Made by a program: the position numbers and the translations under genes. The notes beneath the pieces were generated by a model. The model was given only the letters and a program-made list of their open reading frames with translations. It had not been told where the DNA came from and ran no database searches. This document shows, piece by piece, positions 33,500 through 41,513 of a stretch of DNA of 64,000 nucleotides. Location of the stretch: assembly GCF_007655485.1 (NCBI RefSeq), contig NZ_VJXQ01000006.1, positions 89,091 through 153,090 on the forward strand, given 5' to 3'. Position 1 is the first letter of the stretch, and each line of letters starts with the position of its first letter. This DNA is from Halobellus captivus (GTDB taxonomy: Archaea; Halobacteriota; Halobacteria; Halobacteriales; Haloferacaceae).

Positions 33500-33916
33500 A
33501 TGACGGATTCGGACTGGGAGGCTGGAAACCTCCTCGACGTTCTCGGAGATCCACTCTGTCGGCAGGCGCTCGTGATCGCCCACGAATCGCCAGTCTCGGC
33601 GACGACATTGGCCAACCGATTGGACGTGTCTCCGCCGACCGTGTACCGACGCGTCAACAGTCTCGTGGAACACGAACTAGTTCAGGAACACCGACGAATC
33701 GACGCCGACGGCAACCACTACCGACTGTTCGAAGCCTCGCTGGATCGCGTTGAGATCGCCCTCACGAGGGATGGATACCGGGTCAGTATCCGCCACCGAC
33801 AGGACCTCGGTGACCGGTTCGACGAGTTCTGGACTGCGTTCGGCTCCTCCGAGTTCCCGAGTCGCACTGAGCGATCGACGGATCACGATTCGAGAACCGA
33901 CCCCTCACCATTATAA
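33500..33916 (+). CDS. ArsR-like winged-helix regulator
   Basis: A 138-residue protein from ATG 33500 (MTDSDWEAGNLLDVLGDPLC). The wHTH is plain: LVIAHESPVSATTLANRLDV, SPPTVYRRVNSLVEHELVQE, then a wing with DADGNHYRLFEASLDRVEIA. The C-terminal 40 residues are disordered. The next gene, a DUF7521 membrane protein, starts 5 nt after its stop. This regulator/membrane pair is recurrent in haloarchaea. Confidence 0.87.
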   Translation: MTDSDWEAGNLLDVLGDPLCRQALVIAHESPVSATTLANRLDVSPPTVYRRVNSLVEHELVQEHRRIDADGNHYRLFEASLDRVEIALTRDGYRVSIRHRQDLGDRFDEFWTAFGSSEFPSRTERSTDHDSRTDPSPL

Positions 33917-33921
33917 CCGAG

Positions 33922-34287
33922 ATGGCTTGGATAGATATCTTCGTCCTCGCAAACATCCTTCAGTTTGCGTTCGGGGTTTCGATCACGGGAATCAGCTACT
34001 GGGCGTACCGTTCGAACCACAGGAAAGCCTCGTTCCGAAATTCGACAGTGGGATTTCTCTTCATCACCGTCGGTGGCGTCCTGGCTCCCATCTACGAACT
34101 CGGAATCAAATCCGACTACACCATCACCGCCCAGGAACTGCTCAAACTACAGATTATCGAAGGAACGGTGATCGGTGTCGGACTCGCGTTTCTCCTCGTT
34201 TCGGTATACAGCCACAGCGGTGGGACCGACCACCATCGACATATCCAACTCGACGTCCGCGACGGAGGGCGGGAGACAGAGCGCTGA
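33922..34287 (+). CDS. DUF7521 family membrane protein
   Basis: A 121-residue protein with three hydrophobic segments (IFVLANILQFAFGVSITGIS, TVGFLFITVGGVLAPIYELG, IIEGTVIGVGLAFLLVSVYS) and a His/Arg-rich cytoplasmic end. It is coupled to the preceding wHTH gene. The pair probably forms a one-component sensing unit; the ligand is unknown. Confidence 0.83.
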   Translation: MAWIDIFVLANILQFAFGVSITGISYWAYRSNHRKASFRNSTVGFLFITVGGVLAPIYELGIKSDYTITAQELLKLQIIEGTVIGVGLAFLLVSVYSHSGGTDHHRHIQLDVRDGGRETER

Positions 34288-34339
34288 CGAATGGATATCC
34301 CAGCGGACGGCGAGCATTTATCACCTATCGAGCGGCCAG

Positions 34340-34580
34340 CACCCGCGTGACGTAGATCTTCCCCCGCGTCGGGCCGCGGTTGTCTGGCACGTCGACGCGG
34401 GTACAACAGCGACGACGGTAGGCCGAGGATCGTCGTCGACGGCGGGTGCCAGCTGTTCGCCACCTCGTACAGTCGGTTCTGTCGGCTCTCCTCTGTCGAT
34501 CCACCGGCTCTTCCCCATCCGTTCCGTCGGCTCTTCCCTATCCGTTCCGTCAACTCCCCAATTCCTGCGTGTGTTTTTTG
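34340..34580 (+). ncRNA. possible structured RNA in the 319-nt gap 34288-34606
   Basis: No coding ORF is seen in this gap. It holds a TATA-like ATTTATC at about 34317, a perfect 9-bp inverted repeat CCCGCGTCG/CGACGCGGG (34363-34371, 34393-34401), a second CGACGAC/GTCGTCG (34410-34416, 34432-34438), the tandem repeat at 34505-34550, and a T6 run near 34572. The arrangement is compatible with an RNA gene but also with a plain leader of the DUF5786 gene. Boundaries are approximate. Confidence 0.22.
34505..34550. repeat. 2 x 23-bp tandem repeat
   Basis: 34505-34527 and 34528-34550 are identical except one base (CGGCTCTTCCCCATCCGTT versus CGGCTCTTCCCTATCCGTT), followed by a partial third, CAACTCCCCAATTCC. 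It lies upstream of the DUF5786 gene. Confidence 0.9.
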
Positions 34581-34606
34581 TCGGTCACCCTCGTATTACC
34601 ACTTGT

Positions 34607-34789
34607 ATGGGATTTGGGAGCTACGACGAGTCCGAACAGGAGAACCAGGACTTCGACACCGATCTCGAAGACGACGATGGGATCGCGACCTCCCAGGCAG
34701 ACCATCGGGGCGACGTCGAGTTCGAGATCGGCGCGTCGAACGACGAACTCCTGGATCGTCTCAAAGACATCAAAGACGAGGGCGAGTGA
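34607..34789 (+). CDS. DUF5786 family protein
   Basis: A 60-residue acidic protein: MGFGSYDESEQENQDFDTDL at its start, then HRGDVEFEIGASNDELLDRL. I recognise it as the haloarchaeal DUF5786 family, known only as a conserved small protein. It lies 39 nt ahead of the DUF99 gene on the same strand. Confidence 0.85.
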   Translation: MGFGSYDESEQENQDFDTDLEDDDGIATSQADHRGDVEFEIGASNDELLDRLKDIKDEGE

Positions 34790-34828
34790 CGTCTCCACCC
34801 GAGTGGCGTCCGAGGGAGTGAGCCCCCG

Positions 34829-35473
34829 GTGAAGCCCGGTACGCGGGCGCTCGGTATCGCGGAATCGACCGACGAGCGGAGCGGTCGCTGTGTGTTCTGC
34901 GGGGCGGTCGTCCGCGCCGACCGCGTCGTCGACGGCGTCGCCTTCGCGACGGCCAGCGTCGGCGGTCTCGACGCTACTGACGCCGTCTGTACGCTGTTCG
35001 AGCGACTGCAACGCGAGGATGTCCGGTACCTTCTGGTCTCGGGCGTCGCCCCCGCGTGGTTCAACCTTCTCGATCTGGACCGGATCGCCGCGTCGACGGA
35101 GCGTCCGGTACTCTCGGTTTCGTTCGAGGAGAGCCCGGGACTGAATCCCGCGCTTCGCGAGCAGTTCGACGGGGAGGGGCTCGACGACCGCCTCGGGATC
35201 TACGAGCGGCTGCCACCGCGTCGCCGCCTCCGCGTGAACGACGAGAGACTGTTCGTCCGATACATCGGTTTCGACGACGGGGAACCGGATACCGACGCCG
35301 CCAGCGATGCCGCCAGTGATGACGATGGCGTCCCGGAGGAGATCACGCGCGTCGTTCGCGCGTACACGCCCGTCGGCGGTCGACCGGAACCGATCCGCGT
35401 CGCGCGTCTCGCCGCGCGCGCTGCTCGGCAGTGGCGTGCCGAGCCGTTCAAGAACACCGACCGGAGCGAGTAA
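34829..35473 (+). CDS. DUF99 family protein (endonuclease V-fold relative)
   Basis: A 214-residue protein started at GTG 34829 (VKPGTRALGIAESTDERSGR). It contains FCGAVVRADRVVDGVAFATA and the later DVRYLLVSGVAPAWFNLLDL, both matching the archaeal DUF99 family, whose fold is related to endonuclease V. The C-terminal quarter carries an acidic insert before EEITRVVRAYTPVGGRPEPI. Biochemical activity is unknown. Confidence 0.88.
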   Translation: MKPGTRALGIAESTDERSGRCVFCGAVVRADRVVDGVAFATASVGGLDATDAVCTLFERLQREDVRYLLVSGVAPAWFNLLDLDRIAASTERPVLSVSFEESPGLNPALREQFDGEGLDDRLGIYERLPPRRRLRVNDERLFVRYIGFDDGEPDTDAASDAASDDDGVPEEITRVVRAYTPVGGRPEPIRVARLAARAARQWRAEPFKNTDRSE

Positions 35474-35564
35474 TGGAACGGTGACGCGCTATCGACGCCG
35501 ACCGTCGCGGGGAACTGCCAGCGCGGACCGTCACGGGTAAGTCGGTTCCGTACGCGCGTCCGGT

Positions 35565-36200
35565 ATGACTGGCGAGGACACCGACACAGTCGGGAACGGC
35601 GACGGCGGAGCGATGGACGGACTCGTCGTCCGCGGCTGCGAACGCTGCCCCCAACTCGTCGAGTCGCGCTCGCGGATCGTCAACGGAGTCGGACCCGAAG
35701 ACGCCGATCTCGTGTTCCTCGGGGAGGCTCCCGGCGCGAACGAGGACGAACGGGGCGAGCCGTTCGTGGGCCGGTCCGGAAGCATCCTCGATGACGCCCT
35801 CCGCGATGCGGGACTCGATCGGACCGACGTTCGGATCACGAACTGCGTTCGGTGTCGGCCGCCGGACAACCGCGATCCGATGCGCGAGGAGCTTGCGAAC
35901 TGCAGGGGGTACCTCGAACGGGAGCTCGACCTCGTCGACCCGGCGCTCGTCGTCACGCTCGGAAAAGTCCCCTCCGAGCACCTGCTGGACCGATCGGTCG
36001 CCGTCACGAAGGAGGCGGGCGACGTCGTCGACGTCCGCCTCGGAGAGCGCTCCTACCGCGTTGTCGTCTCCGTGCACCCGGCGGCGACGTTGTACGACGG
36101 CAGCCAGCGAGAGACGTTCTTCGAGACGATCGCGCACGCCGCCGACCTCGCTGGCGTCAGTGCCAGCGACAGCGGACAGGCGAACCTCGGCGACTTCTGA
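35565..36200 (+). CDS. family 4 uracil-DNA glycosylase
   Basis: A 211-residue [4Fe-4S] glycosylase that removes uracil from DNA. The motif GEAPGANEDERGEPFVG is the family 4 active site and HPAATLYDG the second motif. Cluster Cys are in CERCPQLV, CVRCRPPDNRDP and ANCRGYL. ATG 35565 gives a short acidic lead before the fold. Confidence 0.93.
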   Translation: MTGEDTDTVGNGDGGAMDGLVVRGCERCPQLVESRSRIVNGVGPEDADLVFLGEAPGANEDERGEPFVGRSGSILDDALRDAGLDRTDVRITNCVRCRPPDNRDPMREELANCRGYLERELDLVDPALVVTLGKVPSEHLLDRSVAVTKEAGDVVDVRLGERSYRVVVSVHPAATLYDGSQRETFFETIAHAADLAGVSASDSGQANLGDF

Positions 36201-36340
36201 GCCGTCGGGGGTTTCTGAGCCGGAGAGAGGCGTTGTGCCGCAGCGGTCTCTGAGCCGCGTCGATTCATCTCCGAGCGAGCCGCCTACCGCCAACGTGGGG
36301 TGTCGGAAACGATTTGACCCGCCGCTGCGAACCTGCACGT

Positions 36341-36985
36341 ATGAGCGTTCAGACGGTAGCGGATGTCGTTCTCGTGGATTACGGCCTCGGAAACCTCCGC
36401 AGCGCCCAGCGAGGGCTGGAACGCGCCGGTGCGTCGGTGTCGATATCCGACGACCCGGCCGACTTCGAGGCGGTCGACGGGATCGTTCTCCCCGGCGTGG
36501 GTGCGTTCAGCGAGGGAATGGAGAACGCCGGGCCGTTCCGCGAGCCGCTCGCGGCGGCCGCCGAACGCGGCCAGCCGATCTTCGGGATCTGCCTCGGGAT
36601 GCAGATGCTGCTCACGACCAGTGAGGAGGCCGACTACGCCGGACAGGGCCAAGTCGAAGGCCTCGATTTCATCCCCGGAACCAACGTCCGATTCTCTCAG
36701 GGACAGAAGGTGCCGCATATGGGATGGAACGAGCTGAACGTCGAGCGCGAGCACCCGCTCGTCGAGGGAATCGACGGCGAGTACGCGTACTTCGTCCACT
36801 CCTACTACGCCGAACCCGACGATTCCGAGGCAGTGGTCGCGACGACCGACTACGACGTGACGTTCCCGGCGGTGATCGCCAACGAGACAGGGAACGTCTT
36901 CGGCACCCAGTTCCACCCCGAGAAGTCCGGCGAGACCGGGCTTCGAATCCTCCGGAACTTCGTCGACTACTGCGCCGAGCGGTGA
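36341..36985 (+). CDS. hisH: imidazole glycerol phosphate synthase glutaminase subunit
   Basis: A 214-residue class I glutaminase that feeds ammonia to HisF for histidine and AICAR synthesis. The nucleophile Cys is in IFGICLGMQMLL, the early motif is VLVDYGLGNLRSAQRGLERA, PGVGAFSEGM is the oxyanion region and TQFHPEKSGETGLRIL carries His/Glu. ATG 36341. No other his gene is in the window. Confidence 0.95.
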   Translation: MSVQTVADVVLVDYGLGNLRSAQRGLERAGASVSISDDPADFEAVDGIVLPGVGAFSEGMENAGPFREPLAAAAERGQPIFGICLGMQMLLTTSEEADYAGQGQVEGLDFIPGTNVRFSQGQKVPHMGWNELNVEREHPLVEGIDGEYAYFVHSYYAEPDDSEAVVATTDYDVTFPAVIANETGNVFGTQFHPEKSGETGLRILRNFVDYCAER

Positions 36986-37096
36986 GTCCGCTGCGGCGAT
37001 TTGCAGGCCAACCGCGCCGATTCGTCGACAATCGGCTCCGCGGGTCGGTGCGTTCTCCCCGACGGGCTTTTAGGATCCCACAGAGTACACCGCGCT

Positions 37097-37903
37097 ATGC
37101 AGGTTGTCACGTTGGGCCCCGAAGGAACGTACTCCCACCGCGCCGCCCGCGCCGTCGACGAGGACGTCGTGTTCCGCGAGTCGGTCTCGGGAATCGTCGA
37201 GGCGGTCGACAGCGGCGAGTACGACCGCGGCGTCGTCCCTATCGAGAACAGCATCGAGGGCAGCGTCACCGAGACGCTCGACGCCATCGCCAACGCGGAT
37301 ATCGCGGTCATTCAAGAGATCGTCACGCCGATCCGACACGCCCTCCTCGCGCAATCGCCGAACTTCGATACGGTCGCTTCGCACTCACAAGCGCTCGCGC
37401 AGTGTCGCTCCTACCTCGAACGCGAGTACCCCGACGTCGCGTTAGAACCGGTGGCGAGCACCGCTCGCGGCGTCGAATACGCTCGCGAGGACGCAACCGT
37501 CGCGGGAATCGGCCATCCGGACAACGCTGGCGACGACCTCACAGTCATCGCCGAGGACATTCAGGACCGCTCCTCGAACGCGACGCGGTTCCTGGTGATC
37601 GCGCCGCTCGAAGAGCGCGCGGACGGCGGCGGCAAGTCCACGGTCGTCGTCTACCCGAACGCGAACTACCCCGGGCTCCTGCTCGAACTGCTCGAAGCGT
37701 TCGCCGAGCGCGACATCAACCTCTCGCGGATCGAGTCGCGGCCGAGCGGCAACCGCCTCGGTGACTACCTCTTCCACATCGACTTCGACGCGGGCTTCTA
37801 CGAGGACCGCGCGCAGGACGCGCTCGAAGACATCGAAGAGATCGCGGAGAACGGCTGGGTCAAGCGACTCGGCTCGTACGACAAGCGCCACGTGCTGTAT
37901 TAA
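37097..37903 (+). CDS. pheA: prephenate dehydratase
   Basis: A 268-residue monofunctional enzyme converting prephenate to phenylpyruvate. The PDT domain shows LGPEGTYSHRAARAV, VPIENSIEGSVTETLD and SSNATRFLVI (the TRF motif). The C-terminal ACT domain has GLLLELLEAFAERDINLSRI and ESRPSGNRLGDYLFHIDF (ESRP phenylalanine site), so feedback inhibition by Phe is expected. There is no chorismate mutase part. ATG 37097 is preceded by a 111-nt gap. Confidence 0.95.
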   Translation: MQVVTLGPEGTYSHRAARAVDEDVVFRESVSGIVEAVDSGEYDRGVVPIENSIEGSVTETLDAIANADIAVIQEIVTPIRHALLAQSPNFDTVASHSQALAQCRSYLEREYPDVALEPVASTARGVEYAREDATVAGIGHPDNAGDDLTVIAEDIQDRSSNATRFLVIAPLEERADGGGKSTVVVYPNANYPGLLLELLEAFAERDINLSRIESRPSGNRLGDYLFHIDFDAGFYEDRAQDALEDIEEIAENGWVKRLGSYDKRHVLY

Positions 37904-37964
37904 AACAACCCGATAGAATCTCCGATCCGATGTCGAATTAGGGGTCTTCAGGCGCTATACTGTG

Positions 37965-37998
37965 TGATCTGCGATCATATATCCTATCAAATTTATTA
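37965..37998 (+). promoter_or_regulatory. palindrome and TATA element of the Hsp20 promoter
   Basis: TGATC-TGC-GATCA (37965-37977) is a perfect 13-bp inverted repeat. A TATA-like TTTATTA (37992-37998) begins 15 nt later and 36-42 nt before the Hsp20 ATG, giving a short leader. The palindrome sits where an archaeal regulator would touch BRE/TATA assembly; candidate heat-shock operator. Confidence 0.4.
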
Positions 37999-38033
37999 TC
38001 CCTGCGGTCGTATCTCTCTGTCGGTGAAATACA

Positions 38034-38474
38034 ATGATGAGACGTTCCCCCAGTTTCGATAACTTCGAGTTTGACGACCTCTTCGACCGGATGTCCCGAC
38101 AGTTCGAGGAGATGAGCCGCCAGTTCGACGGCACCCGCTCCTTCGGTCGCGAGATGGCCGTCGACCTCCGCGAGGACGCAGAGTCCTTCGTCGCGATCGT
38201 CGACCTTCCGGGATTCGAGAAGAGCGATATCGACCTTATGGTGACCGACGAAACGCTGACGATCGAGGCCACTCGCTCCGAAGCCTCCGACGAGGAATCG
38301 GAGCACTACGTCCACCGCGAGCGCCGGTCCGACGCGGTCCGTCGCTCGATCCGTCTCCCGTCCTCGGTCCGCGCCGACGACGCGTCGGCGACGTACAACA
38401 ACGGCGTCCTCTCGGTGACGCTGCCGAAACTCCACGTCGAGGACGAGGACGCTCACCACATCGACGTCGAGTGA
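38034..38474 (+). CDS. small heat shock protein (Hsp20/alpha-crystallin)
   Basis: A 146-residue ATP-independent holdase. The N-terminus contains RQFEEMSRQFDG, a low-complexity helix. The alpha-crystallin domain runs from about residue 40 (MAVDLREDAESFVAIVDLPG) to 135 and includes YNNGVLSVTLPKL, the family's A-x-x-x-N-G-V-L signature. The C-terminus is short and lacks a clear I-x-I motif. Confidence 0.94.
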   Translation: MMRRSPSFDNFEFDDLFDRMSRQFEEMSRQFDGTRSFGREMAVDLREDAESFVAIVDLPGFEKSDIDLMVTDETLTIEATRSEASDEESEHYVHRERRSDAVRRSIRLPSSVRADDASATYNNGVLSVTLPKLHVEDEDAHHIDVE

Positions 38475-38524
38475 CCGCTCCGGAGTGACTGCTTCGGAGT
38501 GACCGCTTCTGATACCGCTCCCGA
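38469..38524. repeat. 14-bp degenerate tandem repeat spanning the hsp20 stop codon
   Basis: The units GAGTGACCGCTCCG (38469-38482), GAGTGACTGCTTCG (38483-38496) and GAGTGACCGCTTCT (38497-38510), plus a weaker fourth, begin inside the last codon and copy the stop TGA each time. A second array of 2 x 15 bp (cGGTTTCTCACATTC type) lies at 38543-38572. Confidence 0.85.
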
Positions 38525-38564
38525 TTTCTGACGTTTCTCTCCCGGTTTCTCACATTCCGATTTC

Positions 38565-38987
38565 TCACATTCTCCTCGAGTAGCGCTCACGAGCGACGTA
38601 GAGCGTTTCCCCTCCGACGATCGACTCCGTCGAACACGGCACGGCGGGCGAATCGTACCCCAGCGTCGTGAACAGGAAGTCGGCGTCGACAGCGTCGGCG
38701 ACCGCCCGAGTCGGTCGGTGGAGTTCCGGCGGCAGATTCAATCCGTATATCAGGTCAGCGTGATAGCACTCGCCTGGATCGTCGCGCTCGCTGGCCTCGA
38801 CGATGTCGTCGCGGACGAACGAAACCGAGTCGGGGACGTCGACTGCGGCCATGTCCGTGGCAGTGACTGTCACTCCCTCTTCGACGAGGCCGACGGCGAC
38901 CTCCGGACGGCGACCGATCCCGATCTCGACCGCGGTATCGTACGTCGAAAATCGGGCGACTAGGGCGGTATCACGCGGCGTAATCAC
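38565..38987 (-). CDS. UPF0146 family protein
   Basis: A 140-residue protein with a Rossmann-like methyltransferase remnant fold: VEIGIGRRPEVAVGLVEEGV, TATDMAAVDVPDSVSFVRDD, ADLIYGLNLPPELHRPTRAV. This is the archaeal UPF0146 family, of unknown function. It is convergent with Hsp20, and divergent from archaemetzincin with only 39 nt between the starts. Confidence 0.9.
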   Translation of the reverse strand: MITPRDTALVARFSTYDTAVEIGIGRRPEVAVGLVEEGVTVTATDMAAVDVPDSVSFVRDDIVEASERDDPGECYHADLIYGLNLPPELHRPTRAVADAVDADFLFTTLGYDSPAVPCSTESIVGGETLYVARERYSRRM

Positions 38988-39026
38988 GGCGCGGTATTTA
39001 TTAATCCGCCCCGCTTAAGCCCTTCT
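38988..39026. promoter_or_regulatory. 39-bp shared divergent promoter of UPF0146 and amzA genes
   Basis: TATTTATTA (38995-39003) lies 24-32 nt before the ATG of amzA (39027). A CTTAAG element (39013-39018) lies 26-31 nt before the ATG at 38987 on the other strand. Both transcripts would be leaderless, and each TATA element falls in the other gene's initiation region, so they probably interfere. Confidence 0.5.
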
Positions 39027-39548
39027 ATGCTCGTCGACATCGTGCCGATCGGGGACCTCTCCGCGCAAGTAAAGCGCGAAGCGTCGGCCGCGCTCAGAGG
39101 GGTCTACGACTGCGACGTCACGGTTCAGGAGGAACAGTCGATCCCCGACGGCGCGTTCGACCGCAGTCGGAACCAGTACCGTGCCGAGCAGTTCATCGAA
39201 CTGGCGAGTCGAGTCGGGACCGGCGAGAAGAACATCGGTATCACCTCCCAGGACCTCTACTACCGACGCCGAAACTACGTTTTCGGGCTCGCATATCTGA
39301 ACGGTAACGGCTCCGTGATCTCGACGCACCGGCTTCAAACGTCCTCGGACGGCGGGATCACGTCGAAACCCCAATCGGAGGTGTTCGCAGACCGCGTTCG
39401 CAAGGAGGTCGTCCACGAGATCGGCCACACGTTCGGCCTCGAACACTGCGATAACAGCAAGTGCGTGATGTCGTTCTCCCCGACGGTCCGCGAAGTCGAC
39501 GTCAAAGAGGAGAACCTCTGCGGCACGTGTAGTCAGCTTCTGTACTGA
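39027..39548 (+). CDS. amzA: archaemetzincin family zinc protease
   Basis: A 173-residue compact metalloprotease. The metzincin motif starts at H130 (HEIGHTFGLEHC) and continues into CVMSFSP and, after a spacer, CGTC: the H-E-x-x-H-x-x-G-x3-C-x4-C-x-M-x17-C-x-x-C pattern of archaemetzincins, with a second structural zinc on four Cys. No signal peptide; cytoplasmic. The natural substrate is unknown. Confidence 0.95.
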   Translation: MLVDIVPIGDLSAQVKREASAALRGVYDCDVTVQEEQSIPDGAFDRSRNQYRAEQFIELASRVGTGEKNIGITSQDLYYRRRNYVFGLAYLNGNGSVISTHRLQTSSDGGITSKPQSEVFADRVRKEVVHEIGHTFGLEHCDNSKCVMSFSPTVREVDVKEENLCGTCSQLLY

Positions 39549-40162
39549 TTTTCGGATTGTTATCGCTCGCTTCGCTGACGTGGATCTCTTTTATGATCAA
39601 AATATAGTCATTTAGCGAGAAATATAGAAAGATTGATTGATAATGGAAGCTTCGTTTTTGGATAACGCCTCGATGATGGATACGCCCCCTCTGGCACTAT
39701 CGCGAATCGTCTGCGAAAGGTGGCACAGACTGAAGACGCTTCAATGGTCTTCATCGGCAGTGAAAACGCTGGCCGTCTCGTTACCGCGGTGAGTAGTATC
39801 GGTGGATTCGTGGCGACAGACCAGTCCTATGACGTTGTCATTGTTCGCGATCGCAGTCCTGCGAAGATTGCCAAACTCAGGAACGCCTCGCCGCAGAAAA
39901 ACCAAAATCGGATTTCTACCTCCCCAAATGAATCTGAAACCTGTTCGTAGTAGCGGAGTTCAGCAAGGAATTCTGAAATATATAAAATAACTTAGATTCA
40001 TATATAACAAACATATCTAGGTAGCAGAAAATCTCCAAAACCGCGAGTTTCATTCAACGAAATAATATGTCTACACCTGTTATACCGCTGTCTGTTTTGG
40101 AAGTACGCTGCTCGGATTCGACAGTGTGACACGTTTATTATCGAACGACGAGAGGCGATAGT
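39549..40162. other. AT-rich 614-nt junction at the start of the catabolic island
   Basis: Apart from the UspA-like remnant this interval is much AT-richer than the flanks (runs such as AAAATATAGTCATTTAG and TATATAAAATAACTTAG). The last 30 nt carry CGTTTATTATCG (40132-40143), a TATA element placed for a leaderless transcript of the LarA-like gene at 40163. Confidence 0.55.
39666..39950 (+). pseudogene. remnant of a universal stress protein (UspA-like) domain
   Basis: The open frame reads APSGTIANRLRKVAQTEDAS followed by MVFIGSENAGRLVTAVSSIG and later SYDVVIVRD, which resembles the second half of a UspA-type fold (regular helix, then the G-S-x-N-A-G-R nucleotide-loop relative, then the final strand VVIVR). 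A stop codon at 39663 removes the first half, and the tail becomes Asn/Ser-rich. The 39549-39665 sequence ahead of it is AT-rich with no recovered N-terminus. Confidence 0.42.
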
Positions 40163-41512
40163 ATGGACCAGAACGACGTCGTCAGTGCGCTGTCTGTCCC
40201 CGAGGAGACGATCCTGGACGCGTGCGGCGACCCGCCACTGCCCGAAATGGGTGTGATCGAGCAGATTTGGGAGACGGAGGCGATCCCCGAGGCCGAGGTC
40301 CGCCACCGTGCGGCCGAGGCCGCGGAATCGCTTCCGATCGAATCGGTGCCAGATGGCGGTGAAATCGCGATCGGGGCCGGTAGCCGGGGGATCGCGAACC
40401 TCTCCGAAATCGTCGCGGGCGTCGTCGACGCGGTCGCCGACGCGGGATACTCGCCGTTCGTCTTCCCCGCAATGGGGAGTCACGGGGGGGCGACCGGCGA
40501 GGGCCAGCGGGAGATGCTCAACGAACTCGGCGTGACCGAGGACGCGATCGGCTGCGAGATCCGCTCCAGTATGGAGGTCGTCGAAGTCGGTCGGACGCCC
40601 GAGCGGGACGTCCCGGTCGTCGCCGACGCGAACGCGGCGGCGGCCGACGGCATCATCCCGATCAACCGCATCAAGCCCCACACGGACTTCGACGGCGTCG
40701 TCGAGAGCGGTCTCTCGAAGATGCTCGTGATCGGGATGGGAAAGCAGCGAGGGGCGAAGATCGCCCACGACTGGGCCGTCGACTGGTCGCTCCGGGAGAT
40801 GATCCCCGAGATCACCGAGCGACTGCTCTCGGAACTCCCGGTCGTCGGCGGCGTCGCGATCGTCGAAGATCAACACGACGACACGGCGCTTCTCGAGGGC
40901 GTTCTGCCCAGCGGCTTCCTCGACCGGGAGGCCGAACTACTGGAAACCGCCTACGAGATAATGCCGAAGATCCCGTTCGAGGATGTCGACGTTGCGGTCT
41001 TCGATCGCCAGGGAAAGGACATCAGCGGACAGGGCCTGGACACGAACGTCATCGGACGGCGACCGTTCGCGATCAACGAGCCGGAACCGGAGCGCCCGCG
41101 GCTCAAGCGGATCTACGTTCGCGGGCTCACCGAGACGACCCACGGGAACGCGATGGGCGTCGGTTCCGCGGACGTGATCCACGAAGATATCGTCGCCGAA
41201 CTCGACGCGCCGACGACGCTCATCAACGCGCTCACCGCGAGTACGATCCGCGGCGTCCGACTCCCGCCGGTTGTCGAGACCGATCGGGCCGGACTCGTCG
41301 CCGCGCTCTCCACTATCGGTGTCGTCGATCCCGACACGGTTCGCGTCCTGCGCGCCCCCGATACGATGCACCTCCATCGACTCGTTGCTTCCAAAGCACT
41401 CGTCGAGGAAGCCCGCTCGCGCGAGGATCTCCGTGTGGTGCGTGAGCCCTCGCCGATCGAGTTTGCCGACGGCGCGTTCGACGCGCCCGGATACGGGGAC
41501 GCTTCGGAGTGA
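40163..41512 (+). CDS. LarA-like nickel-pincer racemase family protein
   Basis: A 449-residue protein of the lactate racemase (LarA/DUF2088) family, whose members invert 2-hydroxyacids with a covalently bound nickel-pincer nucleotide. Residues that seem to correspond to LarA's cofactor and catalytic ones are H107 (MGSHGGAT), H173 (IKPHTDFDG), K186 (SGLSKMLV) and H202 (AKIAHDWA); the K-to-H spacing of 16 equals that from K184 to H200 in LarA. The N-terminal D-x-x-R contact reads AGSR, so its Asp is missing. No larB/C/E cofactor gene is in the window. Its stop is 1 nt from that of the convergent FAH-family gene. The precise substrate is unknown. Confidence 0.83.
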   Translation: MDQNDVVSALSVPEETILDACGDPPLPEMGVIEQIWETEAIPEAEVRHRAAEAAESLPIESVPDGGEIAIGAGSRGIANLSEIVAGVVDAVADAGYSPFVFPAMGSHGGATGEGQREMLNELGVTEDAIGCEIRSSMEVVEVGRTPERDVPVVADANAAAADGIIPINRIKPHTDFDGVVESGLSKMLVIGMGKQRGAKIAHDWAVDWSLREMIPEITERLLSELPVVGGVAIVEDQHDDTALLEGVLPSGFLDREAELLETAYEIMPKIPFEDVDVAVFDRQGKDISGQGLDTNVIGRRPFAINEPEPERPRLKRIYVRGLTETTHGNAMGVGSADVIHEDIVAELDAPTTLINALTASTIRGVRLPPVVETDRAGLVAALSTIGVVDPDTVRVLRAPDTMHLHRLVASKALVEEARSREDLRVVREPSPIEFADGAFDAPGYGDASE

Positions 41513-41513
41513 C

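Noticed and set aside
39720-39950. 76-codon ORF as an intact gene
   Set aside because: The fold-like sequence continues upstream of the start to a stop codon, so it is a truncated remnant rather than a complete small protein.
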